Positions 10,811 through 21,600 of a stretch of DNA of 39,863 bases are shown piece after piece (position 1 is the first letter of the stretch; every line of letters starts with the position of its first letter). The position numbers were made by a program, and so were the translations under genes. This DNA is from Intoshia linei (Eukaryota > Orthonectida > Rhopaluridae). The notes under the pieces are model-generated. The model had not been told where the DNA came from, did no database searches, and saw only the letters and a list, made by a program, of their open reading frames with translations. Location of the stretch: NCBI GenBank assembly GCA_001642005.1, contig LWCA01000222.1:1-39863 (forward strand), written 5' to 3'.

Positions 10811-11360
10811 GTATGTCTGTTTATATATTTATTTGTTTCACTTTATTCAAGAAAGTAAAAGGAAACTAAGAGGAGTTTTAAAATACCATATTTCTATAAC
10901 AGTTTTTGCAGAGTTATGTCTTATGGCAAATTTAATTTTCAGAAATTGAGCCCTTCAAGATTAAAACCCCATTTTTCCTTTGTTTTTACAAATAAAACAA
11001 CCTATCATTTAAAAAAACATATTATGGGACGCATTTTAAAGTCATTAACATGTTCGTAAAGCTCAGATTCAGAAACATACATCTTCATGGTCCAAACCGA
11101 AATAACTTTTTTTTTAAAAATGAAAAAAATGTTAATTTATAGAATTTTACAAAATATAAAGTATGCATTAGTTTTTAAAATAACAAGCAACCGAAAAAAA
11201 GTATATTTTCATTATCACAACCTCAAATTACTCACTTTTTTTAAAATGAAAAAATATCTATTCCTAGAATTTGTATAAGTCTGGGTTAATTTTTTAAATC
11301 ATAAAACGCAACATCAAAAAGTGTATTTTAAGATGAAAACCCAGATTACATTTTGAATCC
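10811..11360 (+). repeat. Modular repeat, left end and modules
   Basis: Starts with TATGTCTGTTTATATA, then the conserved terminal block (AAGTAAAAGGAAACTAAG ... AGAAATTGAGCCCTTCAAG) that is the reverse complement of 16990-17120. Diverged modules follow, with CAAAACC/CCCCATTTTTCC and CTAGAATTT words. The plus-strand ORF inside it at 11087-11278 is A+T-rich repeat sequence, not a gene. Confidence 0.55.
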
Positions 11361-11507
11361 CAAGTTCTAGAAATGAATATAAAACATGTAAATTTATCTA
11401 AAATCATAATAAATTGTTTAAATAATTTTTCTATTTGATTAAATTTATTTTGAAATATTATTATTATTAATTATTATTAATTTCAATTTTGAAATTATTT
11501 TGAAAGT

Positions 11508-14500
11508 TTAATTTAACCAAATTTTATCATGGTGTTGAAAGGTTGATAGATAACCATCAATTAAACGTAACGTATTTTCATCAATTTGAATTTTGTTAAT
11601 TTCTGAACTAGATTCCATATAAACGGCTCTTTGAATGGTTCTACCGTAGACTCTGTACATGTGAGGTAATCCAAATAAACGTGAAATAATACAACCACTG
11701 GCTATTCCAATTCTCAGTTCAACATTTTTATTGGGACATATTTGTAATTCATCCATTACTCCTAATGCAATTTTGCATATGTTGAGAGCTCTTTTTTTTG
11801 GACAAGGTTCCAATCCAATATCTCCCATTAAATACATTGCATCTCCTATTGTACACACTTTCCATGTATTATATTGTATACATTTACTGTCCAATTTTGA
11901 AAAAAGATGGTTAAGCAATGTGACGGTTTTTGTGGAATTTATTGTACTGCAAAGTCTAAATATCCATACTTATATAAAGTAAATGATGTTAAAAATGTAT
12001 CTATCTGTCTGTAACATTTTATTGACAATATGTGAAAAAATTTCAAAAAGTAAAATTCAAAGTCAGTTTTACAGAAAGATAAATTTCAATCTGAAAAATT
12101 GACACCTTCACGGTTAAAACCACACTACCCTTTTTTATGGATCATTATACTAAGTATTTTACACCATTTTTATTAAAATTTAAAAAATACCTTGTATAGC
12201 CGACCACATCTAATGCCAAAAAGGTGTTTACTTTTGTAATTAACGTTCCCTCGTGATTTGATAGTTTAAATTCCTCGATATTATAAGATATTTTATTTGA
12301 ATCATCTTTCCAATTTTTCAAATCGTTAAATTTAATATAAGAAGGATAAAAGGAAGAAACTATAACATCCACTCTTTTAACGATTTCAGTGTACTTATTT
12401 GCATAGTCATCTAAAATACCCTTTTTAGTATTCAAATAGCTGTCTGCCTTTGATAGAATTAAATTTAGAGGAGTAATAAAAAATTTTTGATTAATAGGAT
12501 AAAACTTTTTTATACTTCCCAAATCCCACCGATCTCGCATCTTTTTCTATAAATTGAATTAATAATACTATTTTGATGTTTAGTTTATCTTTTACTCTTT
12601 ACCTTTATTCCTTTTATTTATATAAAAATGAATATCTGTGTGTAACCATTTATTAAAAAAATTGACATTCGTAGAGTTTAAAAAACCCAATTTCTAGTAC
12701 AGTTTTTCCTAGCACGTGTTTTTATTTATTTTTCAGTTTCAGAATTTGAGTCCTTCATGGTAAAAAACCCAATTTCCCCTTTTTTTAAAAAAAATGAGCC
12801 CAAAAATTTAATAAAACATACATTCTAGGACGTGTTTTAAAATCATTAACATTTTCGTTAATCTCAGCATCATAAACGAATACCTTCATGGTCAAAACCC
12901 CAAATTACCCTTTGTTTTATTAATGAAACATATCCTAAAATTTTATAAAACATAAATTCTAGGATAGTTTTTAAAATCATAAACATAATATAATTTTATA
13001 TACAAATGGAAACATCAAAAAACATAATTTTCACGATCAAAACCACAAATACTCATTTTTTTTTAAAATGAAAACAGCCCTAGAATTTAAAAAAATTACC
13101 GATTGTACAGTTATATCCTGTTAACACAAACAAAAATTTTCAATCCGAATAAGTGACGCCTTCACGGTCAAAAAGACAATTTGATATTCATTTTTTTTAT
13201 GTCGAAACTATTTTATTAAAACAAAAAATTTGAAATAATTAACGATCCTACAATTAAAAAAAAGATTATTCTGATACAGCTTATTCCAGTTGATATAAAT
13301 ACTAAATTTCAAAAACAGAAATCTACTCATTCCCGGTGAAAAATAATTTTAAATTATCAATTTATCAATCAATATTTTTCAAATGTTTCGATTAAAATAA
13401 AAATGTAAATATTGATCCTACAATTTCAAAAAAAATGTGCATTGAACGTCTACACATTTCCAATAAAGAAATATGGGTGAAAATCTATACAGTAGAATCT
13501 GGTTATAAGAGACGTCAGGATATAAGGCACAAAAATCCGCTTATAGTGGACAGTATATAACAGTATACAAAAGTGCGTTAAAATTTTACAGCCAAATAAA
13601 TATTTTTATGATTGTGCGTTTCTATGAAGAATTGTTATAGTAATATGGAATAGTTACTAAAAATTGATATAACATATACAGTGGAATCCAGTTATACGGG
13701 ACAAATTGCTTGGTCCCGATGCGTCTCTTATAAGCGGATTCCACTGTATAATTCATTCCTTCAAATTTTTTTTCATTGCTATGCAATTTTTCATTCCCAA
13801 ATACTCATTTTCAAAAAATGTAACAAAATTTGAGTTTAAAACTACAACAATCAATACAACTTTGTTATTATCATTTTTGTATTTATTACAATGCTTTGCA
13901 ATGGTGGTAAAATTCATCATAAATATGTTTTTAAAGTTCTGATTCCGTTAATTATTGATACAAAATTGATATTTTTTACTCATCTAAAGCAGATACTGAA
14001 TATACAGATATATTTAAAATTTTATTTTTTCTTGAATTTAAGCTATTTATGGCAATTTTTAGGAATTACTGTTTTGTCTTTATTTTTAAAATTTATAAAA
14101 TGAATTAATTTTAAATTAAAACGTAATATGAAATTAAAGTTTAGGAACCGCCACTTTAAAGGATTGATAATAATGAGAGCATTTTTAATTAAAATTTTAT
14201 TATTGAATCTATTTTTTTGGTAGACTTAAAAAAGCTTCCCTCGGCATAGCTAGGATGCTGTTTGTACAAAGTACATAACAGTCAAGCTAGTTAATTAATA
14301 AACAAATAACAATATTTACCTTGATACAATTATCAACTAGATCGAGTAATTGACATGGATACTGACAGTTGTCTGTTGGTTCCTCATAAAAGATTGGTGG
14401 TTGAGGCGAAATGTACGTTTTGTGAGGATTCGTTAAAAAAATTTTTCTAGAAATGAGTTGTATAACCAATATACCCAACCGGTAAATTTCAGATTTAATA

Positions 14501-15341
14501 TTGTAGGCATTTACATCAGTATCATTAAATAGTTCAGGAGGCGAATATACATCGAAATGGGAGTCTGAAGATTTAAATATAGAATAATCTGTCAATTTAA
14601 ATATAATATTTTCATTATAAACACAATTGTGACAGCTAATATTAATTTTTGTAATTTTTTTATTTGCTAAATATTCCATTCCATTCAAAATATTTTGTAA
14701 AACTATAATTCTAAAGTCCCAATAAAGTGGCCAAATTGCATCTTGAATGAATGTGGTCAAAGTTCCAAAATATGTATAGTGAACCGAATAAAAGATTCCA
14801 CATTTTTGAGAATAACCATTCCATTCGACTATATTTTCATGTTTAATAGTTTTAAGCTGCATCAATTCTGAAATTTGATTTCGATTATTAACGGAAATTA
14901 CTGATGGCAATATTACTTCATGCTTTGAATCCAGTTTTTTGTGTCTATTTACAAAAAATGAATCTTTTCTGTCGTAAAATGAATACTTTCTGACGTTAAA
15001 TACATCTTTGTCCTTTTTTAATTTGTCAAAGGAAACGTAAAATCTTTCTTTAAAACGTTTATACATTATTATAGAAATGATTGTAATGACTAAAAATCCT
15101 AGGCCTGTATAAATTAGGCTTGCTAGGTTTGCATCTTTTTCGCATTTACCACAATCGATTTGACAGGTTGTACAGTTTTCTTTTAAACATATTTCATCTC
15201 CACAATAAAATTTTTGAGATACGGTCATTAATCTTGTAAATGACCATTCATATTTGGCTACTTCTATTATTATTCTTAATTTTATTTTCCCCAAGTTTTG
15301 TATTATTGCATCCGTCATTACCAATGTCACGTTTCCATATA
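11508..15341 (-). CDS. Receptor guanylyl cyclase-like protein with degenerate kinase and cyclase domains
   Basis: Three exons read leftward: 15341-14320, 12546-12191 and 11946-11508, about 604 aa; the 5' part is missing here (see 16322-16648). In order: the end of an ectodomain, a Cys-rich juxtamembrane motif (CGDEICLKENCTTCQIDCGK), one membrane helix (SLIYTGLGFLVITIISIIMY), a kinase-homology domain (LKTIKHENIVEWNG; KINISCHNC for HxNLKxxNC; LTDYS for TDYG; YSPPELF), a dimerisation linker, and a class III cyclase domain (LDVVGYTSTINSTKTVTLLN, TIGDAMY, LRIGIASG). The metal-binding aspartates persist, but the guanine-recognition Glu of ETIGDA is Cys, the recognition Cys before FGDT is Arg, and NTASRMES reads QRAVYMES, losing the catalytic Asn and Arg. 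Probably a non-catalytic receptor, or a decaying gene with intact frames. Introns of 1773 and 244 bp contain transposons and modular repeats. Confidence 0.8.
12000..12140 (+). repeat. Modular repeat fragment inside a cyclase intron
   Basis: Starts ATCTATCTGTCTGTAAC and ends with the module words GACACCTTCACGGTTAAAAC and CACACTACCCTTTTTT. It makes up most of the 244-bp intron 11947-12190 of the receptor cyclase-like gene. Confidence 0.55.
12620..13480 (+). repeat. Modular repeat, long copy inside a cyclase intron
   Basis: One of the most complete forward copies. It starts near TGTGTGTAACCATTTATT, then repeats the phrase CCTTCATGGTCAAAACCCC / CAAATTACCC at about 12750, 12880 and 13030, each followed by T-run and CCTAGAATTT-like words. 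It then has the block TCCTGTTAACACAAACAAA ... GTGACGCCTTCACGGTC and ends around CTACACATTTCCAATAAAG. It sits in the 1773-bp intron 12547-14319. Confidence 0.6.
13490..13746 (+). mobile_element. pogo/Tigger-like MITE, nested
   Basis: Left end CAGTAGAATCTGGTTATAAG and right end (reverse complement) CAGTGGAATCCGCTTATAAG are near-matching terminal inverted repeats, flanked on both sides by TA (13488-13489 and 13747-13748), as expected for the Tc1/mariner-pogo superfamily. A second left end at 13679 (CAGTGGAATCCAGTTATACG), also after TA, makes 13679-13746 a 68-bp miniature copy within or at the edge of the larger one. No transposase. Confidence 0.7.
14243..14292 (+). repeat. Dispersed short repeat with CTGTT..AACAG palindrome, copy 3
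   Basis: CTCGGCATAGCTAGGATG followed by CTGTTTGTACAAAGTACATAAC matches the family. It lies at the 5' edge of the cyclase intron, 28 bp from the exon ending at 14320. Confidence 0.6.
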
Positions 15342-15472
15342 CTAGTTCGTATTTGTAAGAATTTAGCTAAATTATACAATATATTGTATACATATTAGGG
15401 GTGTGCATTTAATACACAGAAGATACAACATATTTCTTATAAAAAAACAATCAAAATGTCTAAGCCTTAGAG

Positions 15473-16118
15473 CAGTGGTTCTCAACCCGTGTTCCGCGAA
15501 ATTTAATTGGGGTTCCGTAAAATATAAATGCGATATTTTTCAATTTAAAGTTTTTCAAAATAAATAAATTTAAAAAATATAAATTAAAAAGTTTCTAAGT
15601 TAATAAAACCAAAAATCAAATTTTGATGTGCTTTTTTAATTAAAATAAATATGATCGGTCAACTTAATTAAAATACTTTTTGTGTTTATTTTAAATTAAC
15701 TTTTTTAGAATTTAAAAATTTTTATTTTAAGCCAGTTTTTCTGATTTCCTATGATTTAATTCTGCATTTTAATATATTCAGTATTTATTTTGATCAAAAA
15801 AAGTCATAAAATAGATTGTATATGTTATATATATAGGAAATATCCAAATTATAAGCTTATTTGAATTGACATAATTAAGCATAAACAACGGGCAAAGTTG
15901 GTGTCTGTAGAAGAACTTCGTGTATGTCTCTCTAAAACACGTCCAAGAATTAAAAACCTCTAAAAAATATCAGGCCCAAATTTTTCATTGAGAAGGCAAA
16001 ATAAATTTTTTTATTAAAAATCAATATGTTTTATAAATGCGATATACGAAAAAAAAATTTTTTGATTTTTTGAAATTTCATAAGAGTTCCACGCAGTCAA
16101 AAAGGTTGAGAAACACTG
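15473..16118 (+). mobile_element. Non-autonomous hAT element with 8-bp target duplication
   Basis: Left terminus CAGTGGTTCTCAACC and right terminus (reverse complement) CAGTGTTTCTCAACC differ by one base. The element is 646 bp and is flanked by a perfect 8-bp direct repeat CCTTAGAG (15465-15472 and 16119-16126), the hallmark of hAT insertion. The interior is A+T-rich with no transposase. It lies upstream of the cyclase-like exon beginning at 15341, probably in an intron. An intact target duplication suggests a fairly recent insertion. Confidence 0.88.
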
Positions 16119-16264
16119 CCTTAGAGTAATAATAATTTTAAATTTTCATCCATGTGAATTGCGCAATTATGAAATAATAATAACGATAAATTATATAATT
16201 ATTTCATCCACATTAAGTTAGATTTTCAATGTGAATTTATTTTATTGGTATAATAAAAATGGGG

Positions 16265-16316
16265 TCTCGGCAGAGCTATGTGCTGTTTGTACGTAGTACA
16301 TAAAGTCAACCTAGTT
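16265..16316 (+). repeat. Dispersed short repeat with CTGTT..AACAG palindrome, copy 4
   Basis: TCTCGGCAGAGCTATGTG followed by CTGTTTGTACGTAGTACAT and CAACCTAGTT. The preceding GTGAATTTATTTTATTGG to TATAATAA matches the 5' flank of copy 1, supporting an element longer than the palindrome. Confidence 0.65.
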
Positions 16317-16321
16317 ATTAT

Positions 16322-16648
16322 TTATTTAATATATAATATATGTATTACTAATATTATATTTGTCAAGTCCATCAACAGAAATCTTGAACTTATGTATTCA
16401 GATTGTTTAAAATTTGACCCGGGCGTCGTTATGGTTAAATTCAAATCCAATTTAATCTTTAAGAGAAATGGCACATATGCGTAACCAATTGCGTTGTCTG
16501 ATAATTTGATTTCAATGTTTTCAACATTGCAAATATTCAATTTCTTCATTTCTATTTTATCGAATAGTATACACTCGTAATTATTGCATTGTATTTTTAT
16601 CAATAGTAAAAAAATATAAATCCAATTTTTTAATTGAACTTTGGACAT
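16322..16648 (-). CDS. Signal-peptide ORF, possible first exon of the receptor cyclase-like gene
   Basis: Reading leftward from the ATG at 16648, the 108-codon frame starts with a secretion signal (MSKVQLKNWIYIFLLLIKIQ, cleavage likely before CNNYEC) and continues with alternating hydrophobic residues (AYVPFLLKIKLDLNLTITTP) like a beta-sandwich. A donor inside SEYIS (ATA A|GTTCAAG, near 16388) is in the correct phase to join the acceptor before 15341, giving a small ectodomain ahead of YGNVTLVMTDAIIQN. The intron would hold the hAT and palindromic repeats. Otherwise it could be a separate small secreted protein ending at 16322. I infer the join; the sequence does not prove it. Confidence 0.45.
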   Translation of the reverse strand: MSKVQLKNWIYIFLLLIKIQCNNYECILFDKIEMKKLNICNVENIEIKLSDNAIGYAYVPFLLKIKLDLNLTITTPGSNFKQSEYISSRFLLMDLTNIILVIHILYIK

Positions 16649-16939
16649 GTTTTATAATCAATAAAATTTTTATAAAAATGTAGTGCGTTATAATTTGACT
16701 TGTGCGTTGGAAATCCTAATTATCTCTTAGACACTACGATTTAACTTTGACTATTATTGTTAGTAACTTTCATATTATTGAAATTTCAAATTACTCATAT
16801 CTGAGTAATGCGAAGTCTAAGGGTTAATAAACAACTTGGAATTTCAGAAAAATTTTTACAAAAAAAGGAATTTGCGATGAAGATACATATATATTATGTA
16901 TAAGATTTTGAAATTGATCATAATGTTAATAATTTTAAA

Positions 16940-17130
16940 ATCTTTATCAGATTATATTTTTTTTATAATTCTAAGATCCATTTTAATTTAAAAAGTTTTT
17001 GACCTTGAAGGACTCAATTTCTGAAGATGAAATGTGCAATAAAACTTCACTCTTGAAAAAATGTAATAGAAACATGGAATTTTAAAACTTTTCCTCTTAA
17101 ATAAACTGGAAAAAACAGATACATTTGTAA
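16940..17130 (-). repeat. Modular repeat, terminal block in reverse
   Basis: GACCTTGAAGGACTCAATTT at about 17003 leads into ...TTTTAAAACTTTTCCTCTT and AAAACAGATACATTTG, the same terminal block as 2299-2463 and the reverse of 10811-10960. Confidence 0.55.
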
Positions 17131-18622
17131 CTAAATTAATTCATACAAGTAAAGATATGTACTATTGGAATGCACGTCACTACCAAGTAAACTAGGAATA
17201 GTTCGTTATTTCGTATTTATAGCCTATTTATTTTGGATTTTAAGGACTGTTGAATTCAGTATAAATCAAAGTATTATTAATATTTTTCTCAATAATTAAC
17301 TTTCGTAAAAATGACATAATAATAAAGATAGAAATTAATTTAAAAAAATAAAATAAATATCTGAATGATGGAAATGAACCCAAGGCGTTGTGGCCATACA
17401 AACTGTAGTATCTCTATACATACCATTTTACTAAAGTTATAAAGATACTAATTATTACTCAATAACTTAAGAATCTTTAAATAATGTAAATATTAATTGT
17501 ATTTTAGCTTAATTAAATAAATAATTATCATATTTATTACACAAACGACAATTAAAGTAATACAAAATTGCATTACACTAAATTTAGCAAATTATCGTTA
17601 GTTTCAATTTTTCATGACTACACCAAACCTACACTACAAATATGTAGAGCCCTTAGAAAGAAGAAAAGCTTACCCTTAGCCCAAGAAATTAACAAATTTA
17701 AGAAAAAATTACACCCTACTATACTCAGGAAACTGTGAAAAATGATGAGATTCCTCAATATATCACAAAGCAATAGATTTAATATAACAAATGTATAAAT
17801 AAATAAAACTTTTGAGGATAACAAATGAAAAAAATACTGCTAGTTTTTAAACCCTAGGAAACCCCTTACTCAAAATCATGAATTCCGTGCAACAGTTTAG
17901 AAATTGTTTATAGTAAATAAAATAAGTATTTTGTCAACAACATATATTGACCATATTTATTAGCTTATTACTGAGTTTATCACTAAAACACATCATCGTT
18001 TCCCGAGAAATAGACAATATTAAAAAATAAACTGTACCAAAAACACAAAGAATCGCTACTAGGACAAACTATAAACACATCTGAATAACTGTGTCTATTT
18101 GACTACAACAGTAAAACTAAAGTAATGATTGGAGAAAAGATTAAAAAATTAGTAAATGTTTTTTGGGTATTCCTCATGATCTATCTTGTATACAAAACAA
18201 GATACCCATTAATATTATTCTACGGTGAAAATTTAAAATTAAAGTAAAAACAACCATTACATTTTTACACATATATTTTAGCACGATACATTACATTGCC
18301 CAATTGTCCCTTGTGACCATTTTCTCGACAATAATATATGTACTATTACAAAAACATGAAATTGACGAATTGGTGAACCAAGAACCATATCTTGTACCTT
18401 TTTGCACACTGGCGATGGCCATCAACACTATATCGTAACTCAATTAAAATGGAAATGCATTAACAAAATTTAGATCAATAATATGTTTATATGAATCTAA
18501 TGGTTTGTACTCAATACCAATATTTGGAGCCATCGTGTACGGTACCACGTGTTCAATAGTATTTCTACCGGGATGAAAATTTTTAATATTTACAAATTTA
18601 AAATAAAATATTTAAATATTGA
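17131..18622. other. Intergenic stretch with no recognised gene
   Basis: A+T-rich sequence downstream of Vps15 and upstream of the cyclase-like gene, both on the minus strand. The hydrophobic minus-strand frame at 17618-17824 has no ATG and no splice context and is not called. A hairpin lies at 18182-18204. Part of it is expected to be the Vps15 3' UTR. Confidence 0.4.
18182..18204. repeat. 8-bp-stem hairpin
   Basis: TATCTTGT and ACAAGATA flank a 7-base loop, ATACAAA. It is about 420 bp beyond the Vps15 stop codon. No role assigned. Confidence 0.4.
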
Positions 18623-21600
18623 CTACACCCAAAAAATAATGACCCCATCACGTCCAGAGGTAGCGAATATGTTTTCGGTGAAATCATTTTCAATTATAAC
18701 AATGTCGGTAATGGAATCGTGGTGAGACGATGAAATTGAACCAAAACTGTTTGGGTATTCAGGTACAGTGTGGTTTTCTTTTGAATTCAATACAAACTCG
18801 TTCATTGTAGGGGAGTCTCCATTGTTGATCAAACTAAACAAAATGTATGCGCAATTAAAAGTTTAAAACTCGTAGAAAAATTTAGATTTAGATTTTTCGT
18901 CGTCTGAATTTTTGACAACAACTTTGCATTTTAAAGGATTCGCTAAATCCATGTATCTAATTCGTCTGTCTGTAGCGGTACAGAGAATGTGACCAAAAGG
19001 CTTTTCTTCAGAAATACTACCCGGTATATACTGATATTTGGTGACTGTTAAATTTTCCTTCTGAATTAAAATATAACTAAACAAAATTTAAACAAACCGC
19101 CTTTTTAGATTTTGCCGGATAATCACAAAGATTGACATTTAATAGTGTCACATTTGATTTTACATCATAAAAAGTGAAATCCTTGTTACCCAGTTGACTA
19201 TAAATCAACCAAGATGGATCTTGTATCTGAAGATTGTATACTGGACTCTCAATTTTACATTTTGGGTTATAATAATCCAAAGAAGTTATATAGCGAAGGT
19301 CCCATGAATGAATTAACCCATTACTCGTTCCAACCGACATCCAAGTGCCTCTTTTATCAATGTCAAAAGTGGTTATCAATCCTAGACAAATAAATTATAT
19401 CATACAATTATAAACCATGTGAAGGATCCATATTAGCAGTCCAAACTATATTATTTTGTCTAATATCCCACCCATGTATATTTGATTGACTAGTGGAACA
19501 AGCTACGGTGGAAGACATTCCAGTGATGTATGTTTTTATTCCTAGCACGCGCCCAAAAATTCTTGAAAAGTTATAATCTGTAGCACAATCATTATCTCGA
19601 TCCAAACTAAATAATACGAGTTGATATTATATATCAAATAATAATAACTAATAAAATAAAATAATTTATTAAAATTACTTGAATATTTGTAAATATTGAT
19701 TGTCAAACAAAACAACTACTCCACCAAAATAAGACAAAAAATCAATAGAATTTGCTCGTACCAAACTGACTGATTCATTTGATGTCACGTTTGAAGAAAT
19801 ACTAAAAGTTTTTTGGTGTTTAGGCGGTGAACGTCTAAACGTTGCACAAGATGAACTCTTTGGTCCGTAATCTGATACAATTTCCCACAATTTTGCTGTA
19901 CCGTCATTTGAGCAACTTGCCAATAATTTATTGGAATTTGAATATACAATTCTAATATAAAAAAATGTATACGTAATACGCATTATGTGCAATGTACATT
20001 AGTGCTACTTAAAAGAGGGTGTTTCATTTAAGCTTGGGTAGCGAATCGTGAAATTATTTATATAATAATTTAAAGGAAATTTTAAAGTAATTTACATATC
20101 AGTAGATAAAAACCCATAATTACCTTCTTTATGTAAAGTAATAGCTGCTAAAAATATGTCTGTCTGTGTAACCATTTATTTAGAAAACTGAAAGTCTCAG
20201 AATCTAAAAACACAAGCTATACGTCAGTTGATTCCACTGCAGGCAGTAATATACATTTCAATTTCACAAATATGCATATTAAACTTAAAATACCCCTAAA
20301 ACTAAACAACAAGGTCCGTGAATTTTAAAAACATAATTTCCTATACATTTTAGTTGGTTAATGCGGCGAATATTTATTTTAGTGATGTATTGTTAGATCA
20401 TTGCTTCCCAATACAAATAGTGTATGGACTTTCCAATATTTATTTTTTGGACCCTAAAGAAAACATCGTGTCATCATTTGGTAAAATCGTGTTTTTCAAA
20501 AAACTATTGAAAAAAGGAAATTTTTCCATTAAGGGTTAGTAAAATTGAATTTTTTAAATTTTTGGGTTAGAAAGTTGTTGCTCATATGATTTGGTAAAAT
20601 CTTATTTTTCAAAAAAATATCAAAAAAAAAGTAGATTTTTCACTGAGGGTTTGAAATAGTTTTTTATTAAATTTTATTCATGGTGGGATAAAATTGGACT
20701 TATGAAATAATAATGTAGCGGTCCTTCTAGGATTTCCGTATCCTAATAAATCAAATAAATACCCCAAATCTGGCAACTCTGTAATAAATATTAAAAATTT
20801 TCCTATAAAGATAAAAAAAAGTTAATAAATTTTTTTATATTTTATTGAAATGTCATGGACATCAGCAATATAGTTTTGCACCACTTTGAGTACAGAGACC
20901 CAAATCTGGAACCAACGTGTTAGAGCAATATATCTAGACTCTAAATAAGGGTGCACAACCTGCGACCGTTGGCAACCCATGTTATCATAATGTAATATAT
21001 CATTTTACTTCAAATTGAAAAGTTTAAATCAAATTTTATTTAAGAGAATTTAAAATATTTTCATCAAAGTTACATTTTTGACTGACAAAAGCTTTATCAA
21101 TGTCAAAGTAAATTTTATGCAGCCGTAGTATCAATGAGTAAAGTAGATTTGCGGCTGAATTGGTTGAAAGGTTGTGCACCCCTGCTGTAGATCTAGATTC
21201 TAGAACGACATAATGATCGAGTTTGCTAATTAATCATATTATTGATTCTTTTTATGAAAAATTTGGTAGAGTTTTTAAGGGAATACTTTTAATATTTGAA
21301 GGAATTTTCAACATCTTCAAAAATTGTGTAAAAATAACAATTATAAAATCTACATTTTCCTGGAACCTCAAATTTTCAATGTAGGTCCCTGGTACACAAT
21401 GTGAACTACACATGCATCACATTGAGAATGTCTGTTATAATAAAACAAAAAATACCTATTAACTGAATTAGAATGTTCATGAATGTGACAGATACCTATT
21501 AAAAAAATATAAAAAAATAAAAAAAACAAAACAAATTCCTTTAGGATTCCACACTTTAGTATGAATGGTATCAATAGATTTGTCCAAGTCTAATTTATTT

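Noticed and set aside
11087-11278. Plus-strand 63-codon ORF
   Set aside because: Falls in modular repeat words, Lys/Phe-rich as expected from A+T-rich non-coding DNA.
13706-14103. Two overlapping hydrophobic plus-strand ORFs
   Set aside because: The first starts inside the pogo-like MITE without a true ATG, both lie in the cyclase intron, and the composition is that of T-rich DNA.
17375-17415. Possible minus-strand tRNA (GGGTTCATTTCC resembling a B box)
   Set aside because: T-stem pairing fails and there is no cloverleaf.
17618-17824. Hydrophobic minus-strand ORF resembling a membrane protein
   Set aside because: No ATG start, no splice sites, and hydrophobicity follows from T-rich sequence.
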